Assembly: GCA_013397865.1 (NCBI GenBank)
Contig: VZTI01002794.1
Location: 126,046-190,045 of the forward strand
Direction: 5' to 3'
From: Struthidea cinerea
Lineage: Eukaryota; Chordata; Aves; Passeriformes; Corcoracidae
DNA length: 64,000 bases
In this document: piece by piece, positions 23,246 to 35,470 of the stretch
How positions within the stretch are numbered: the first letter of the stretch is position 1
Layout: every line of letters begins with the position of its first letter
The notes under the pieces: generated by a model
Database searches by the model: none
Seen by the model: only the letters and a program-made list of their open reading frames with translations
What the model was told of the DNA's origin: nothing
Made by a program: the position numbers and the translations under genes

Positions 23246-25752
23246 ATCTTGAACTGAAAACTGTGGAGAATAGAATGGTTTGGATGCATGCTGTGCAAAC
23301 CAAGGTGTGTCCAAAAATCTCTCAATTTTTAGCCTTCTCTTTGCAATGTAAAAACCATTTTGAAGCACAATAACTTGTGTTGTAAGTAGGTATCTATGGA
23401 TGACAAAAAACATCAGAGGCAGTCTAATTCAGAGTGGAATGCTGTTGACATCTTCACGGGGATGACAACATAGAAGTAGGACACCAGAGGTGACCTGTAA
23501 GTCCATGAATATGTCTCCATTTTGCATCTACCTGTGTAGATAGGCACCAGATGATGGCAAAGATGCTCACCCAAATCACAATTTTCAGTTCCATATCCTA
23601 AACTACATAGGTGTCTCCTAATATATTAACTTAATGCTATGTCTCTTCCAGCCCCCTGTTTTCAGGACATCTAGTGGGAAGATGAGTCTGGAATTACTCT
23701 GAAGTTTTCTGTGTATGATGGGGATGACACAGACTGTTTCTAACTCTTACTTATTTTCAGTGTTTTGGGGTTTTTTAAAAAAAAAATTGGTAGAGTTTAT
23801 ACATCTCAAAACAATTTTGTTTTGCATATCATGGATATATGACAGTGTAAGTGTAGTTAGTTACTTATTAAATTAGATTAATTTTATTGTATTAGTATAG
23901 TATACTTACAGCACACCAGACCAGTTGTGATTTATTCTACTGATGAACAACAGGGAAGGGAAAGGCATCATAGGAGTGAAAAAGAGAGGAAAATTGAATG
24001 GTTGTTACAGGGTTCAGCATTCAGTCTGTGACATGGTAAGGGAAGGAGGCACCAGTTCTGGACTTTTATACTTCACAAATTATTCTGCTTTGCCTGCAGC
24101 CCATGAAGCTGCAAGTTACCAGCCTGTGACCCTTTGCCCCGGACCCCCGAGGGCCTAGGGGCTGCTATTTTTTCCAAAGTTCAGCTCATGACAGTTCCGT
24201 CTTCATCTTGCTCCCATCTGAAACTAGGCGGGAGTTTTTTGCTAAATAACACTTGGAAGACTGTGTTTTCTAAATTTAACTCTTACTTGCCTTTGTTGTC
24301 TAATACAACATAAACGATGGGTACCTTGATGCTTAAAAAAAATCTGTAGAGGGCTACATCATCTGAAGATACCATCAGGCTAATGATCCCTGAGCCTCTG
24401 CAGTGTAAGACCTTGTTTTCAACTGTTTATGACCCTGCCAAATGCATTTGTATTCATCTTTTCTCTGTGAGGTACGTTCCATTTTATTTTCCTTGCCAGG
24501 GATGTGAGATGAGTTGTCTGTTTGCATCTGGAAATCTTAATCAATCCAGTCACCTTTCATAAAAGAACAAAGGAAACTGTTTTAACAAATGAGAAATATG
24601 AAGGAAGTATTATAACTGGCATTCCTTGGCTCACAGAAGCAGCTATTACCTCCTCCTGCAGGTCCTCCCACAGCTGTAACCTCTGCCAACTCTTGTCTAA
24701 CTTGGCTTGTAGTCAGTGCTGTGATACTCAATTGCTTTGAATCAGTGTTGATGACTGAGATAAGGCAAACAACATAAAATGCTGGGTATTAAAGATAGAA
24801 GTTCTTTTGGTATGTACTTGCCAAATATTGCTGATGCACCTGTTTTATGTTCAGAGTGGGAAGACAGTCAAAAAGGAAGTGGCTAGCTTTGAAAGAGAAG
24901 CAGAGCTTTCAATTTCTGAAAATAGCCCAGATACAGAGCTGGGTAATAAGAATACATTACTGAGTAAATGTATGTTTGAAATGCACTTGGGAATTTTTCC
25001 TTTGTCATAGACAAATAGAATATGCAATGTTTTCAAAGAATAAATTCATTTTCATGAGCCTGGAGTGCTTCCTATCTACAGCTACCACTAGCAGGCTCAA
25101 GGTGCTGCTTGGTGACAGTGGGCAAAGGTTTGCAAAAAATCCTGTGGTGAAATCCATTGTATGAACTGACCTTTTCCCCCTGATTTTCACTGCAGTTGTC
25201 ACACAGATGTAATGGAGAAGACTCAAGATGCTAGTGTACACAAGCTAACATTCTCTGGCATACAGATTTTCCAAATATGAAGGCAATTTTTCTCAGCAAC
25301 ATATTAATTTTCTCAGTACTTAACAGGAACACTGGCAGAAACTGCACTGCAGGTGGGGAAATTATAACAGGTCAGAAACTTGTAGGTGCATTACAGAGTA
25401 GAGGAAAATGTTGGTCACTGGTAAAAGAAACCTCTATTAGAACATGAAAGTCTGCAATATCCTAGGATGTTAGCGACGAGGAAAAAAGCATTCAGCGTGT
25501 GACATATCTGGTCTTCTTTGCTGGCCAAATGCAGTTAGATGGTACACAAAAGTGTCTTATAATGAAGTGAACAAAGATTTCCCACACCCACTAGGGTGGT
25601 AACCCTGGAGTTATGAAAGAAAAAAAAGAATCTCTTAGAAACCACAGAACACTTGTTAGTACTTTAAAAGATTGTACAAGCCAGGAGAAAAGGTTTTTAT
25701 GTTGGCTAGTTGAAAGAGAAAATAGAACTTACTAAGAAGTATGGTGTGATTA

Positions 25753-25796
25753 TTTTTTTTTTTTTTTTTACCATTTTTTTAGCTTTTTTTTTCCTT
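25753..25796. repeat. T-rich tract
   Basis: A run of 17 T followed by shorter T-runs. It could be the A-tail of an unrecognised minus-strand retroposon or a simple repeat. Confidence 0.8.
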
Positions 25797-27796
25797 TTCC
25801 CTTTGACCATGACAGTCCATCTGAGAAAAGCAGAATCTTTGCAACCTATGATTTTGGTTATAGGGGTTAAAAATAGCATGAAATCTGTGGAACTTGTACT
25901 AGAAAAGGACTCTTCATTCATTCCCACACACATATACCTATACTCCAGTACAGAATGGAATCACAGCACTTTATCTGTAGGTAAATACAGAGGTATAAGG
26001 TAAATGGTGATTCCTCTGCCTTATAAAGCAAAAGCAGTTATAAAGACTGACTGCTCTGGTGAGCGGATTGCCTGGTGCTGAGATTTCAAGTCTGCTAACC
26101 GTGCAAGTTCCTGAGCCTCTACACAACACATGGGAACCATGTGAGGGAGGGATTGAGAAGGAGAAAGGACAAATCCCCTGGGACAGCTTTTGAATCATTA
26201 GAACTGTTGATCAAGCATACCATTCACAGGGTGATGTCAGCACCGTGAGACCATGAGAAGAAAAGGGATGCCAGGGGTACTGCTGCTCTTCCACTGCAGC
26301 TATTGATCTCTGCTGAGGAGTGGGTCCAGAGAAGATTAACACACCATAATTTTGAGTCCCTTGTAAAACCTTATTTTTCCCTCTGAGTTAAAATCCTACA
26401 CAATTTGATATGTTAATAAACATTAATTCCATATCTGGAATTTTAAAAGTAAGAATCTGCTTTCAAAAACACAAGCAGCATCTGGACATGTTGCAGGTAG
26501 AAAATTAAATAAATAGCTTTGAAGAAAAATATCCAATTTAGAACAGAGATATGTCTAATATTTGGAGCACCAGGTTTTGTTTGGGACCATCCATGCTCCA
26601 GACTTTGCCATCTGAAGATTCCTCTAGTGTTCAGGACTAGGGGACAAATTTGGGATCAGTTTGCTTTGATGATATGGATATTTAAATGCTATTCCCTAGC
26701 TATGTTCTCAATTTTCAAAAGGTAGAGAAATACACTGTAATACTGGAGACATCAGAAGGCATTCATCACCATGCCTTTGGGATGTGCCTGGCAGTCAGTA
26801 GAGAAGGTAGTGCGCACACTACCAGTTTCAATTGCCAACTCCTAACAACTACTAAAAAAAATGAATTTACACTTTCGAAGATCTTCTGTGTGCTTGACAC
26901 AGCTCTCAGACTGTTCTTCAGTGGAGGGTGTTTTGCTAAAAACTGTTAGAGATGAAGAGATCAAGGATGAAATTCTCTCACCTGCATCATCCTGCAGACC
27001 AAATTCCCCATTCCTGATGCTGAGTGGCGCCCCTAGCTTGGCCCTGAACTCTATCTGCCTGCATTGTGCTAGCAAGATAGCAGGTATTCCTGGAATAAAG
27101 AGAAAAAAGATGGAAACAACTCTTAACTGTGACCTGGGATGAGGTTTGAATGTGGGTTTTTTTCTAACATGCACAAGAAACAATATAATTAACAGGTGAG
27201 CTTTTTTAATGATATTTGAATTCTTCAATTCTGGGATGCTTTCAAGCCTTCTGTAGTAGATGCTGAGGTGTGAGATCAAATGCAGGCTGGGGATTTGGGG
27301 ATGGTAATGATCAGCAGGCAGTATCTCTATCTGGAACCATAAGGAAATCTCACAGAGATCCCTATAGATCAAAGCTCCCTGTATATCAACCCCTTGATAT
27401 CAACAAGTCAAGACTGACCCACATTATCTAAGAATCCAACTCCAAATTCCTCAGATGTCCAATGACACAAAGAGGTCTGGAATGCTCAGGTTTTGACTCA
27501 AATTGACCTTTTCCCTGTAGATTTCTAACTTTAAAATGTGAATTTCATCTGCATTACTACCTCACAAATTTTTTTTTGAGACAGCCATTTGAAAAAGGAA
27601 AAGCTATTTTTATAGAAATCTGAAACATTAGAAAGATGTTCAGAGAACTGGTTGTTGTAGCTAAAATAGAACCAAAGTAAAATCAAATATTCTCTCATTT
27701 AACAAGCACACTGATAAAAAAATCACTTGCAAGAGTTTTTAACATAAAAGACTACAAAAGCTTAAAAAACTTGTTGTCACTTTTGAGAAACACAGT

Positions 27797-27865
27797 CTTC
27801 TCTGAGCCTTGAGAGGCTTCTCCTCTGAGCCTTGAGCAGCTTCTCCTCTGAGCCTCGAGAAACTA
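27797..27865. repeat. 23-bp tandem repeat, 3 copies
   Basis: The core TCTGAGCCTTGAG recurs at 27801, 27824 and 27847 (third copy CCTCGAG), with TTCTCC spacers. The period is 23 bp after a slightly shorter first unit. Confidence 0.9.
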
Positions 27866-27871
27866 CTGAGC

Positions 27872-27903
27872 ACTTTATATTTTACCAACTTTATATTTTA
27901 CCA
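27872..27903. repeat. 16-bp exact tandem duplication
   Basis: ACTTTATATTTTACCA (27872-27887) is repeated exactly at 27888-27903, only a few bases after the 23-bp repeat array. Confidence 0.95.
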
Positions 27904-27920
27904 ACATGGCTAACATGGCA
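27903..27920. repeat. 9-bp tandem duplication
   Basis: AACATGGCT followed by AACATGGCA, immediately abutting the 16-bp duplication. Confidence 0.8.
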
Positions 27921-28123
27921 TATTAACAGGATTAACTGCCTCTCTCTATAAGGACATTATAGCCCATGTGGATCATGCCAGCCTCTTCCTCTGCCATGTC
28001 ATTATTTGCCAGTGGGCTAAATTATTCACTGTCTACAATCTGAGTTTGCACAAGACCTTTTGAAGAAATAAAAATGGGCATCTAGTGAGACTTGCAGGAA
28101 CAATGAGGGACGAGATTTAGTCC

Positions 28124-28762
28124 ATGAGGCATGCTGGAAGGCGCTTCCAGATTCTTGAGTTTTGTTGTGGTAAACAATCCCTGCCATTATACAGCAGAAT
28201 AATCTTTAGTAATGATGATAGCTACTTAATAGCTACACTGAGTACAATGAAAGAAAAAATGGAATGGAAAAAGCTGAGCAAGTTTAATCCTCCCCGGATT
28301 TGTGAGTGGTGGTTAGCATCAAGGTATTACTCCAGAAAACTCCCTCGACATTGCTTGTTAGTTCAACTGGGAAGATTTCTTTTACACTTCATTGATGGAG
28401 CTAGCAGGGTCAGAGGAGGTATCATGAGAGATGAGAAACAAGCACATGTGACAACCTCCAGGAAACGATTTACATGCATAAAGCAAAATGTTTCCAAAAC
28501 TGAGAGCTGTGTGAGCTTGAAAAACAGGTATGTAAGCACAGCTGTTCTGAAAGCTGGGCTATCTCAAACAGGCAGGCACCCACCAAACCAGAATAGGGGC
28601 TTCTGTGCTAATAAAGGTCAGAATTTGGGCTGGTATGGACACTGGAGGAGGGGACAACATGGGACACTATCTTTCAGGTTGGCGTCACACCCAGTCACAA
28701 ATTTTGGTCAGTCTCCATGCAGGGAGGAATTAATAGCTGTAGAATGCATTGGTCTGAAATGA
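28124..28762 (+). other. 212-codon ORF of uncertain coding status
   Basis: This is the longest ATG-to-stop ORF in the window. A TAG lies in frame two codons upstream of the ATG. The predicted product is basic, with cysteine, arginine and lysine scattered throughout. I see no signal peptide, no membrane segment, no zinc-finger spacing and no family I recognise. It does not overlap a repeat I can identify. There is no CpG-rich promoter, and I did not find a convincing poly(A) signal pattern close to its end. A stop-free run this long is unlikely in random DNA of this composition but not decisive, because local composition here is less A+T-rich. It could be a chance ORF, an old pseudogene or part of a non-coding transcript. 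Confidence 0.12.
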
Positions 28763-29318
28763 CAGTGGTGCATCTAACTGCTCTGACCCTGACACACTCA
28801 CAGCCTCTGCCACAGTCTGCTGTGCCATGGCCACTTTTCCTGAGCAGGAGTAGTGCTCAAAAAGGATTGAAGATTTAGAATGAAAAAACCTGCTTTCAAG
28901 CAGTCTAAACTCATAAATTATTATCTTGTAAAAGGTCAATAAGAGTAGGTGTTCACCTGTCAGTCTGCTTTATTGAAGACAAGAGCCTATCTCTGCTCTT
29001 CCATGCACTGACTTTAAAAAAAATTACATGGGGAAAAAAAAAAAAACCAACCCAAAAAACACAACATCTTTGCTACAGAGACATTTTTAACAAGTATTCC
29101 AGAAAGAGCACCAGCTATCAAAAAGGCTGCCAGGACCAGAAGGAGCCATCAATCGAACAAGTTTACATTTCAAAGTTTTTTGAGAACAGTGAAAATGTCT
29201 TTACCCTTCTTGATGGGAAAACTACAGTGCTGTAGGAAAGTAGCTATTTGCTGCTTTTTACTGAAACACATTTCTCTGAAGCAGCCCTTTAACCCTGGGA
29301 ATGGTGCTAGAATGTTAG

Positions 29319-29322
<4 letters not shown>

Positions 29323-29370
<48 letters not shown>

Positions 29371-29394
29371 GTATATATATACGCATATATATAT
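29323..29394. repeat. Compound (CA)n-(TA)n microsatellite
   Basis: An AC run of 15 units (29323-29352), a short AAACACAC interruption, more AC, then TGTATATATATACGCATATA. It gives about 70 bp of nearly continuous alternating purine-pyrimidine, likely polymorphic. Open frames across it are artefacts. Confidence 0.95.
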
Positions 29395-30589
29395 TAAGTA
29401 GTGCTCATGAGAGTTCTGCTCAGAGCTGCTTTAAGACTGTGGAGACAGTCTGCTCTCTTTTCCCTTTGTATATGCCATTGTTCAGCTCCAGAGCTTCTCT
29501 TAGATGATAGAGATCAACTGGTTAATTTTTTTAAACCCTTTCCTGACAGTATTTAAGAGATGGCAGAATGCATCTGTCTAATTTTGACATTTATCAGATA
29601 ATTCAGTCAAGTTCCCTCATGTGACACAGCTTCGTTCCCTCTAAAAGAACCTGCTGCAAACAAAAGGCCACAGTGTATTGTATGGCATCACTGCTCCCAG
29701 ATGTTTCAAAATTAAACTGCTATGCTTCCCTGGCCCCGTGAAACCTGGAAAAGGAAAAGAAAATGTAGTGACTCTTAACAAGCTGTACTTTCTGTATCTG
29801 TGCTACTTACTTCATTTTTGTGCTTGATTTTTTCTGAGTCATTTGAAAATGATTAGGCAGCTCAAATAATTGTTTCCTGGGTATATTAGCAGCACTATAA
29901 TTGTCATGTGTAAAGCTAAAGTTGGTAAAGACTGCAGTCTACTCTGGAATATTCAAACTTCCCATATACAACAGCTCACAGATAAATGTTTTGAAACTTT
30001 TATTACTAGTTTCCCTGGTAGTTCTTTTCTTTGTTTCTTTGTCAGGAACCCAGATGGATTCAGTCTGACACTGTTCTTCATTATGCAATGGCATTGCCTG
30101 AACTCTGGATGGAGAGGTTGTTGTCTTGCCTTTGGCCAGGATTTTGCAGTCACTACCATACCATGGCTGTTGCATACTCTCTCCTGGGAGGGAAGGGTGC
30201 ATGGCAGGCCTTTACTCCTCTCTATGTGGAGAAAAGAACAGATACTATCTACAATGACATATAATTTGTGTGAGCCTCAGACTGACTTATTGAAATAAAT
30301 TATGCTTGGTGTCATTCATCATGGGGTGGGGGGAAAACAGTTATCAGTTACCATGCCAACACTCTTTGTAAATACCATTGGTTCTCAATGAACTCCTTTT
30401 GACCCACTGGTCTGAGGTTGCTGCTGTGTGATGTACATAATTCTCTCAACACTGGTCCATTACTTCTGCTCAGGGTTGGAGGTTAAGCCTGTAGTGTAAA
30501 GTCAAAGAGAATTAGCAGCCCTATCAATAACCAGCTGCAGGACTGCAGTCCAAATGACAGATCATAAAAATCCAAGGAAAGATGAATAA

Positions 30590-30815
30590 AATGTGAAGGA
30601 ATATGCATGTATATTCTATAGTTTGAGCAGCTGCTGTGGACTATCAACATCATCAGGAGATCTCAGTGCATTAGCATAAATTCAAATGACAAATGCACAG
30701 TGCTATTCAGAGACTCATTAATTTGCAATGGGTGCAGTGCTCATGACATATTAGTGAAAAATTCAAATGTCTTTGTAGCATTGTGAGTTTAGTTGCGGGA
30801 CCTAAGTTGCTAAAA
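30590..30815. other. Candidate conserved non-coding segment
   Basis: A repeat-free segment of balanced composition containing GCAGCTGCTG, GTGCATTAGCATAAATTC and GACTCATTAATTTGCAATGG. It looks like the vertebrate non-coding sequences that are often conserved, judged by texture only. Conservation was not tested. Confidence 0.15.
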
Positions 30816-31934
30816 TGAAAACGTGTGCAATTTTTTAGCAGTTTATTAAATTATGAAGTGTGATGACTATATCTGTGCATCTTTTTAAGCAGATGAGGTC
30901 CAGTGTGCTCCAGCACCAAATTGCATGGTTTGTGTTGAAATGTCCCTGTCAGACAAATTCTGAGCTGGAGCTGAAATACCGGGTCGGTGCTGACTGCTGC
31001 AGCATGCGGGCTGAGATCTCCCCCTTCTGGGTGAATGGCATTGCCACTGAGAAAAAAGAAAATTCGGTTCTTTCAGGTCTTCTTCTTTGTTATTCCCCCA
31101 TCTTGTCTGCCACATTAGCCACTGGTTGTGTTTTACGATGTTTAGAAGGGACGTGACAGCAGAAATAAAATAATGCTGTATTATTACGTGTGAGCATGAC
31201 CGCTTCCTCTGTCATTCCTTATGCACAACCATAGCCTTTACATGTAGGATAACTTCGACATGTAGTGTATGAAAAGTCTTAATTGGGAGTAACTCATCTT
31301 AAGCTACAGCTTTTTTTATCTGTGAAAAATGGAGGAAGAAAACGTTTACATTTTTAAATGGGGAACAACCCGTCCGTAGCACTCTTTCATAACACTGAGA
31401 TCAAGCTTGCAATTATAGTGTCTGACAGCTGAAATACACCCCAGTGGCGTTTGTCCTCAGTGCCTTTATTCTGCCATGTGTGTGCAGCTCTGACACACTG
31501 CTATATCTTTCTGACCTCAATGAATACTGTGAACTCTACAGCATATTTTTACTTCCTCTTGGACCTCTAACTATATCTATTTTTGACCCTGAGTTTACAA
31601 GTTTTTCTGTCCACCTGGCTGTCACATCTAGTGTGGGGAAAAAATATACTTTAAGGTAATTGCTAGTACTTTTTCTGAGGAATAAAAACCTTAGTTTCAA
31701 AGGGCAAGAGCCACAATACTTAACTAGTAAAAAATAGCTTATATTTTCAAAAGTGCTTGAGTTTAGATATACAACCTCTGAAAAATTTTGAAGCAGCCGG
31801 ATTTTTGGAGACAGGGGAATTAGCTGCCAGTTGCATGTCCAAACCCATTAGCTGCTCTTGAATATTTTAATGTCTCTGTAATGTCTCATCTGTGCCATGC
31901 TACCTCCCATGTAGGCTATGGTATGTTACAGCTC

Positions 31935-31963
31935 AAAAAGAAAAACAAAACAAAACAAAACAA
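31935..31963. repeat. (AAAAC)n simple repeat
   Basis: AAAAAG followed by AAAAAC and about four AAAAC units. Confidence 0.85.
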
Positions 31964-34900
31964 GCCAGAAAATAAGAGAATGTCATGTCTTTCCCATCCC
32001 TGTGAGGAGGATCACATTTGTCTAAGCCTCTTGGTGTTTTGATAATCATGATGTTTGCCAGGTGGCCTGAGCTGTCAGTGAGTTATAAGAGCATGTGGAA
32101 AGTGTTTTGCCCTATCCACATAAGGAAGAACAGAATCAATACATCACCAAACTAAAACTACAAATCGCTATGAACTGGCTTAAAGCTATAGTTTCCAAGT
32201 CCCACAAATGGATTAGGATGCTTGTCTGACCTCAGCTTCCACCCCCTCCAAAGGCTTTCCAGGTAGATATCCAGGGCAAGAACATAAAAACTGCACGAGC
32301 CTCCCATTACAGTCAGTTGAAGCTTCATTCCCTAACATGGCACCCTAACATCTTCATTAACCTTGCCCAAACCTGACATGAATGTCCACGTGACTTGGAT
32401 CTGAGCTATTGGAAGCACAAGAAAGGATTTTGAGTGTGAGAGGGCAGAGGAAATGGCAAGGTGTGATGCCAGCAAAGGATGTGCCTTGGTGTGCAGATGT
32501 CGGGATTCATTTGGAGCCATAGGTTTCAGCCATGGGAAATGCTAAAAATCTGGAGCAGCACTCAAGACTGAACCTACAGTTATTTTAGACATAGAAGGGC
32601 AAACAGTCAGCCACAAAGCCTACTCTGGGGGATTGATTAGAGGAAAGAGGCAAGAACAAGCAGAGCCATGTCTTCATGGCCCCTTAGGGTGGGAGAGTGC
32701 AGCAGCCACCCCCCAGCAACTTTCCTTCCCCCTTTGCAACTGAAATCCCAGTGTTAAGCACCAGAACAGAGCCTTAACACATGCCTACCAAACATACCAC
32801 ATACAGATTCACTGTCTTGACCAGAGCTGATGGGACAGCTAAAGGTTCCTCTCTAGCAAAGAAATACTTCAGTGGCCCTCAGATGCCTCTGTTTCTCAGT
32901 CATTTCATTCTCTCCCCTCTGCCCAGGATACGACCAGAGCCCACTGTGTGGCACCTTGGATGATTGCCTGATCTGATTGTTGGTGCCAGCAGTACCCTAA
33001 AGTTTAAATGACAGCTGTGGGATCAGAGGATCCTGGAAATTAATTAGCCACGCTTCTCCTCCCATCACCCACAAAAGTGCTGAGTCCATTACCTAAATGG
33101 CACCCTGAATTCTGTGGAGAGATGAAATTTTATCTTGTGAGTAACTCTCAGAAGCCCAGTTAAAGGAAACAGGGCATAGCTGGTATTTCTTATGAGAAAT
33201 AACTTTCCTTCATTAGCAGGCAGCATTACACAATATGCCTTGGTTCGAAATACAGCATATACTCTCTGCAACCAGTTGCACAGATTTCCAAGTGCGCTTG
33301 ATATTTAGGCATCAATAGAGAAAGCATTTTGTACCTAATCAAAAAGACAGTCACAAAAAAGCTTCATTGCAAGAAATTGATTTCAATACTGCAAAAGGCA
33401 GGGTTTTGCTTTTGTTTCAGAAAAGCCCCCAGTCTCTTTTTCACTTTGGGTTTTTGTGGTTCTCTTACATCACACCACTCCAGAGGCAAGCTGCTCTGGA
33501 CTCTGCATTTCCAGGGGTGACACTGATTTCAGGAACATATTCTAAGGAGGGGTACCTCACAGATGGTCATGTGGCTGTCTGGGTAGAAACAGGACTCCAA
33601 CAGGAAAATCCCATTTTAAAATCCTGCAAAATTATTATTAACTGAAGAAGAAGAATCCTAGTGGAGAGAGTTTGATAAGACAAATGGAAATTTAGATTAT
33701 GTCTGCATGCTAGCAGAACCAGTGAACTCCCTCCTCAAAAAAATCTGATCATTGGAAAAACTCTGGTCTGAGTTTTCAAACCAGTGAAAATCCAGTCAGT
33801 CTGTCAGCTTCAAAAGTAAAACTTGGTCCAAAGTCGTTAGGAAAAAGAAGGTGATAATATTCTTAAGCTTATGACACTGTTTGTGTTAACATCTCTTTTT
33901 TTGTGCAGAACATGTTTGTATTTCAATTGACAAAGTATTTACAATGAGAAGAGATATACTCACCACCAAGGGCAATTAATTCTGGGTTATAAAGCTTGTA
34001 TTTCAGAACAGGCATGAATAATTCAGTGTTAGGTTGTTTAAGTGTGTTTTGTAAAATAGAGCTGCAGCTTTTATTTTCTTGAAAGCTTCTGAGAAAATAA
34101 AAAGGTTATTTTTTTATTTTTTTTTCTTTTTCTTTTCACCCCTGGGGAGATCAGTGGCCTTTTGATGTTCCACATTGACCTGCATTTCTTGCTTTTTTCC
34201 CACTAAGTTGAAAAGAATACAATTTAAAATGGGAGCATTAAGAAGTAAGGAGTACAGCACTATCCCTCTGTGTCATAGCATATCAAACAGGTTGTGGTGC
34301 TTTGGACTGCTTTAATCTTGACCACCATTGCTGGATTGTGAGTTCTTATGATGCTGATGAGCAGAAGTGCACCCACATGTGCACTTTTTTTTTGATTGCA
34401 AGTCTAACCTGACAAATGAATTTTTGTGGCTGAAGGGAAGGCATATATGTGGTGTCTCTCCATCTCTGCTTCAGGTGCATCACATGACCTTCATGCTGTT
34501 CCATGTTTAAACCTAAAAAAAAAGTCTGGATAACTGCTTGATGGCTGCCAAATTTTACCTAAAACTTTCTTTATCACCCAGATTGAAGAGACAGCAAAAA
34601 GAAGGATTTTTTTTTCTAGTCCTTGCAAACTAGTGGCATAGGTGAACTCATGTACAAACCACTTACAGTCCTTGTTAGTGTCTGGGTTGGCAGGGCTGTG
34701 TCAAGGGAGAAACTGCAACCTTCGTTATGACTCCATCATGGTTTTCAGGACTTTCGTATTTGAAGTAACTCGTTGAGTATTTTAGATCAAGAAACAGCAG
34801 AAAGCCAGGAACATTACAGCTGACAGGTGTAAACTGTCTCAAGTGAAAGGCATAAGCTCAGATAATCAATGTTCATAATGCAAACCTTGATGGAGCTGAG

Positions 34901-35368
34901 GGGACTTGAGGGTCCCACTAAAAATGTTCTTGCACAACAGAGCAGGCATGGCCAGCCATACCAGTCTTGGTAACTATTGTGTGCTGAAAAGCAAACCACC
35001 TCAAATGGGTAATGTGGGAAACAGCCTTGTTCTTTTTTTTCCAATATATGCCTAAAATCTCTTAAAGGGGTTAAATTGTACTGTACTACTGTGGTAGCTG
35101 AGTTGAGCCTTCTCAGGCTAGGCCAATAACCACTGGATAGCTAGCTGGATGTTATCTCTCTATCTGTCCAGACCTCTGCAGTCAGAGAGGGAACAATGTA
35201 TGGTGCATCTTAAATGCTGCATTTTCACGCTTTTTGCCTAAAATCCTTTGTGCAAGTAAGCTATGGCACTTTTCAAAAGGAACGAGAGTATGTGCACATC
35301 TTCTCTACCATGACTCATACCATGTCAAGCTCACCTAAACCTTTTCCTGGGGGCTTCCTTATAGGGGT

Positions 35369-35470
35369 ATAGAACCCACTCAGTAGGAAACAACCTCTAA
35401 GGTCACCAAGTCCAACCATTAACCCCCCACTGGCAGGTCCATCACTAAACCATGTCCCTAAGTGCCACAA
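35369..35470 (-). mobile_element. CR1 LINE 3'-end fragment (about 100 bp)
   Basis: The + strand reads CAACCTCTAAGGTCACCAAG, TCCAACCATTAACCCCCCAC and ATCACTAAACCATGTCCCTA, then AGTGCCACAA. This matches the reverse complement of a CR1 3' UTR and shares its tail type with the 22 kb copies. It is minus-strand, short and degraded at its terminus. Confidence 0.85.

Larger units (their letters stand above)
23246..35368. other. Long, mostly unique gene-free stretch
   Basis: About 12 kb with no recognisable LINE or LTR. It contains a T-tract (25753-25796), a cluster of short tandem duplications (27797-27920), a 212-codon ORF (28124-28762), a CA/TA microsatellite (29323-29394), an AAAAC repeat (31935-31963) and a possible conserved non-coding segment (30590-30815). 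No gene is recognised. Confidence 0.55.

Noticed and set aside
18494..23413. Several 68-102 codon ORFs around 18.5 kb and 22.2-23.4 kb
   Set aside because: They lie in or across CR1 fragments. Only the minus-strand 18594-18827 frame reflects real (dead) CR1 ORF2, and it is annotated as part of the element.
26842..27372. 176-codon ORF on the minus strand, overlapped by a 93-codon + strand ORF
   Set aside because: No recognisable motif, no splice or promoter context, and open frames on both strands point to locally low stop density and not a gene.
27797..27865. Evenly spaced 23-bp repeats, considered as a CRISPR-like array
   Set aside because: The units are directly adjacent with no unique spacers, in vertebrate DNA. 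It is a minisatellite-type tandem repeat.
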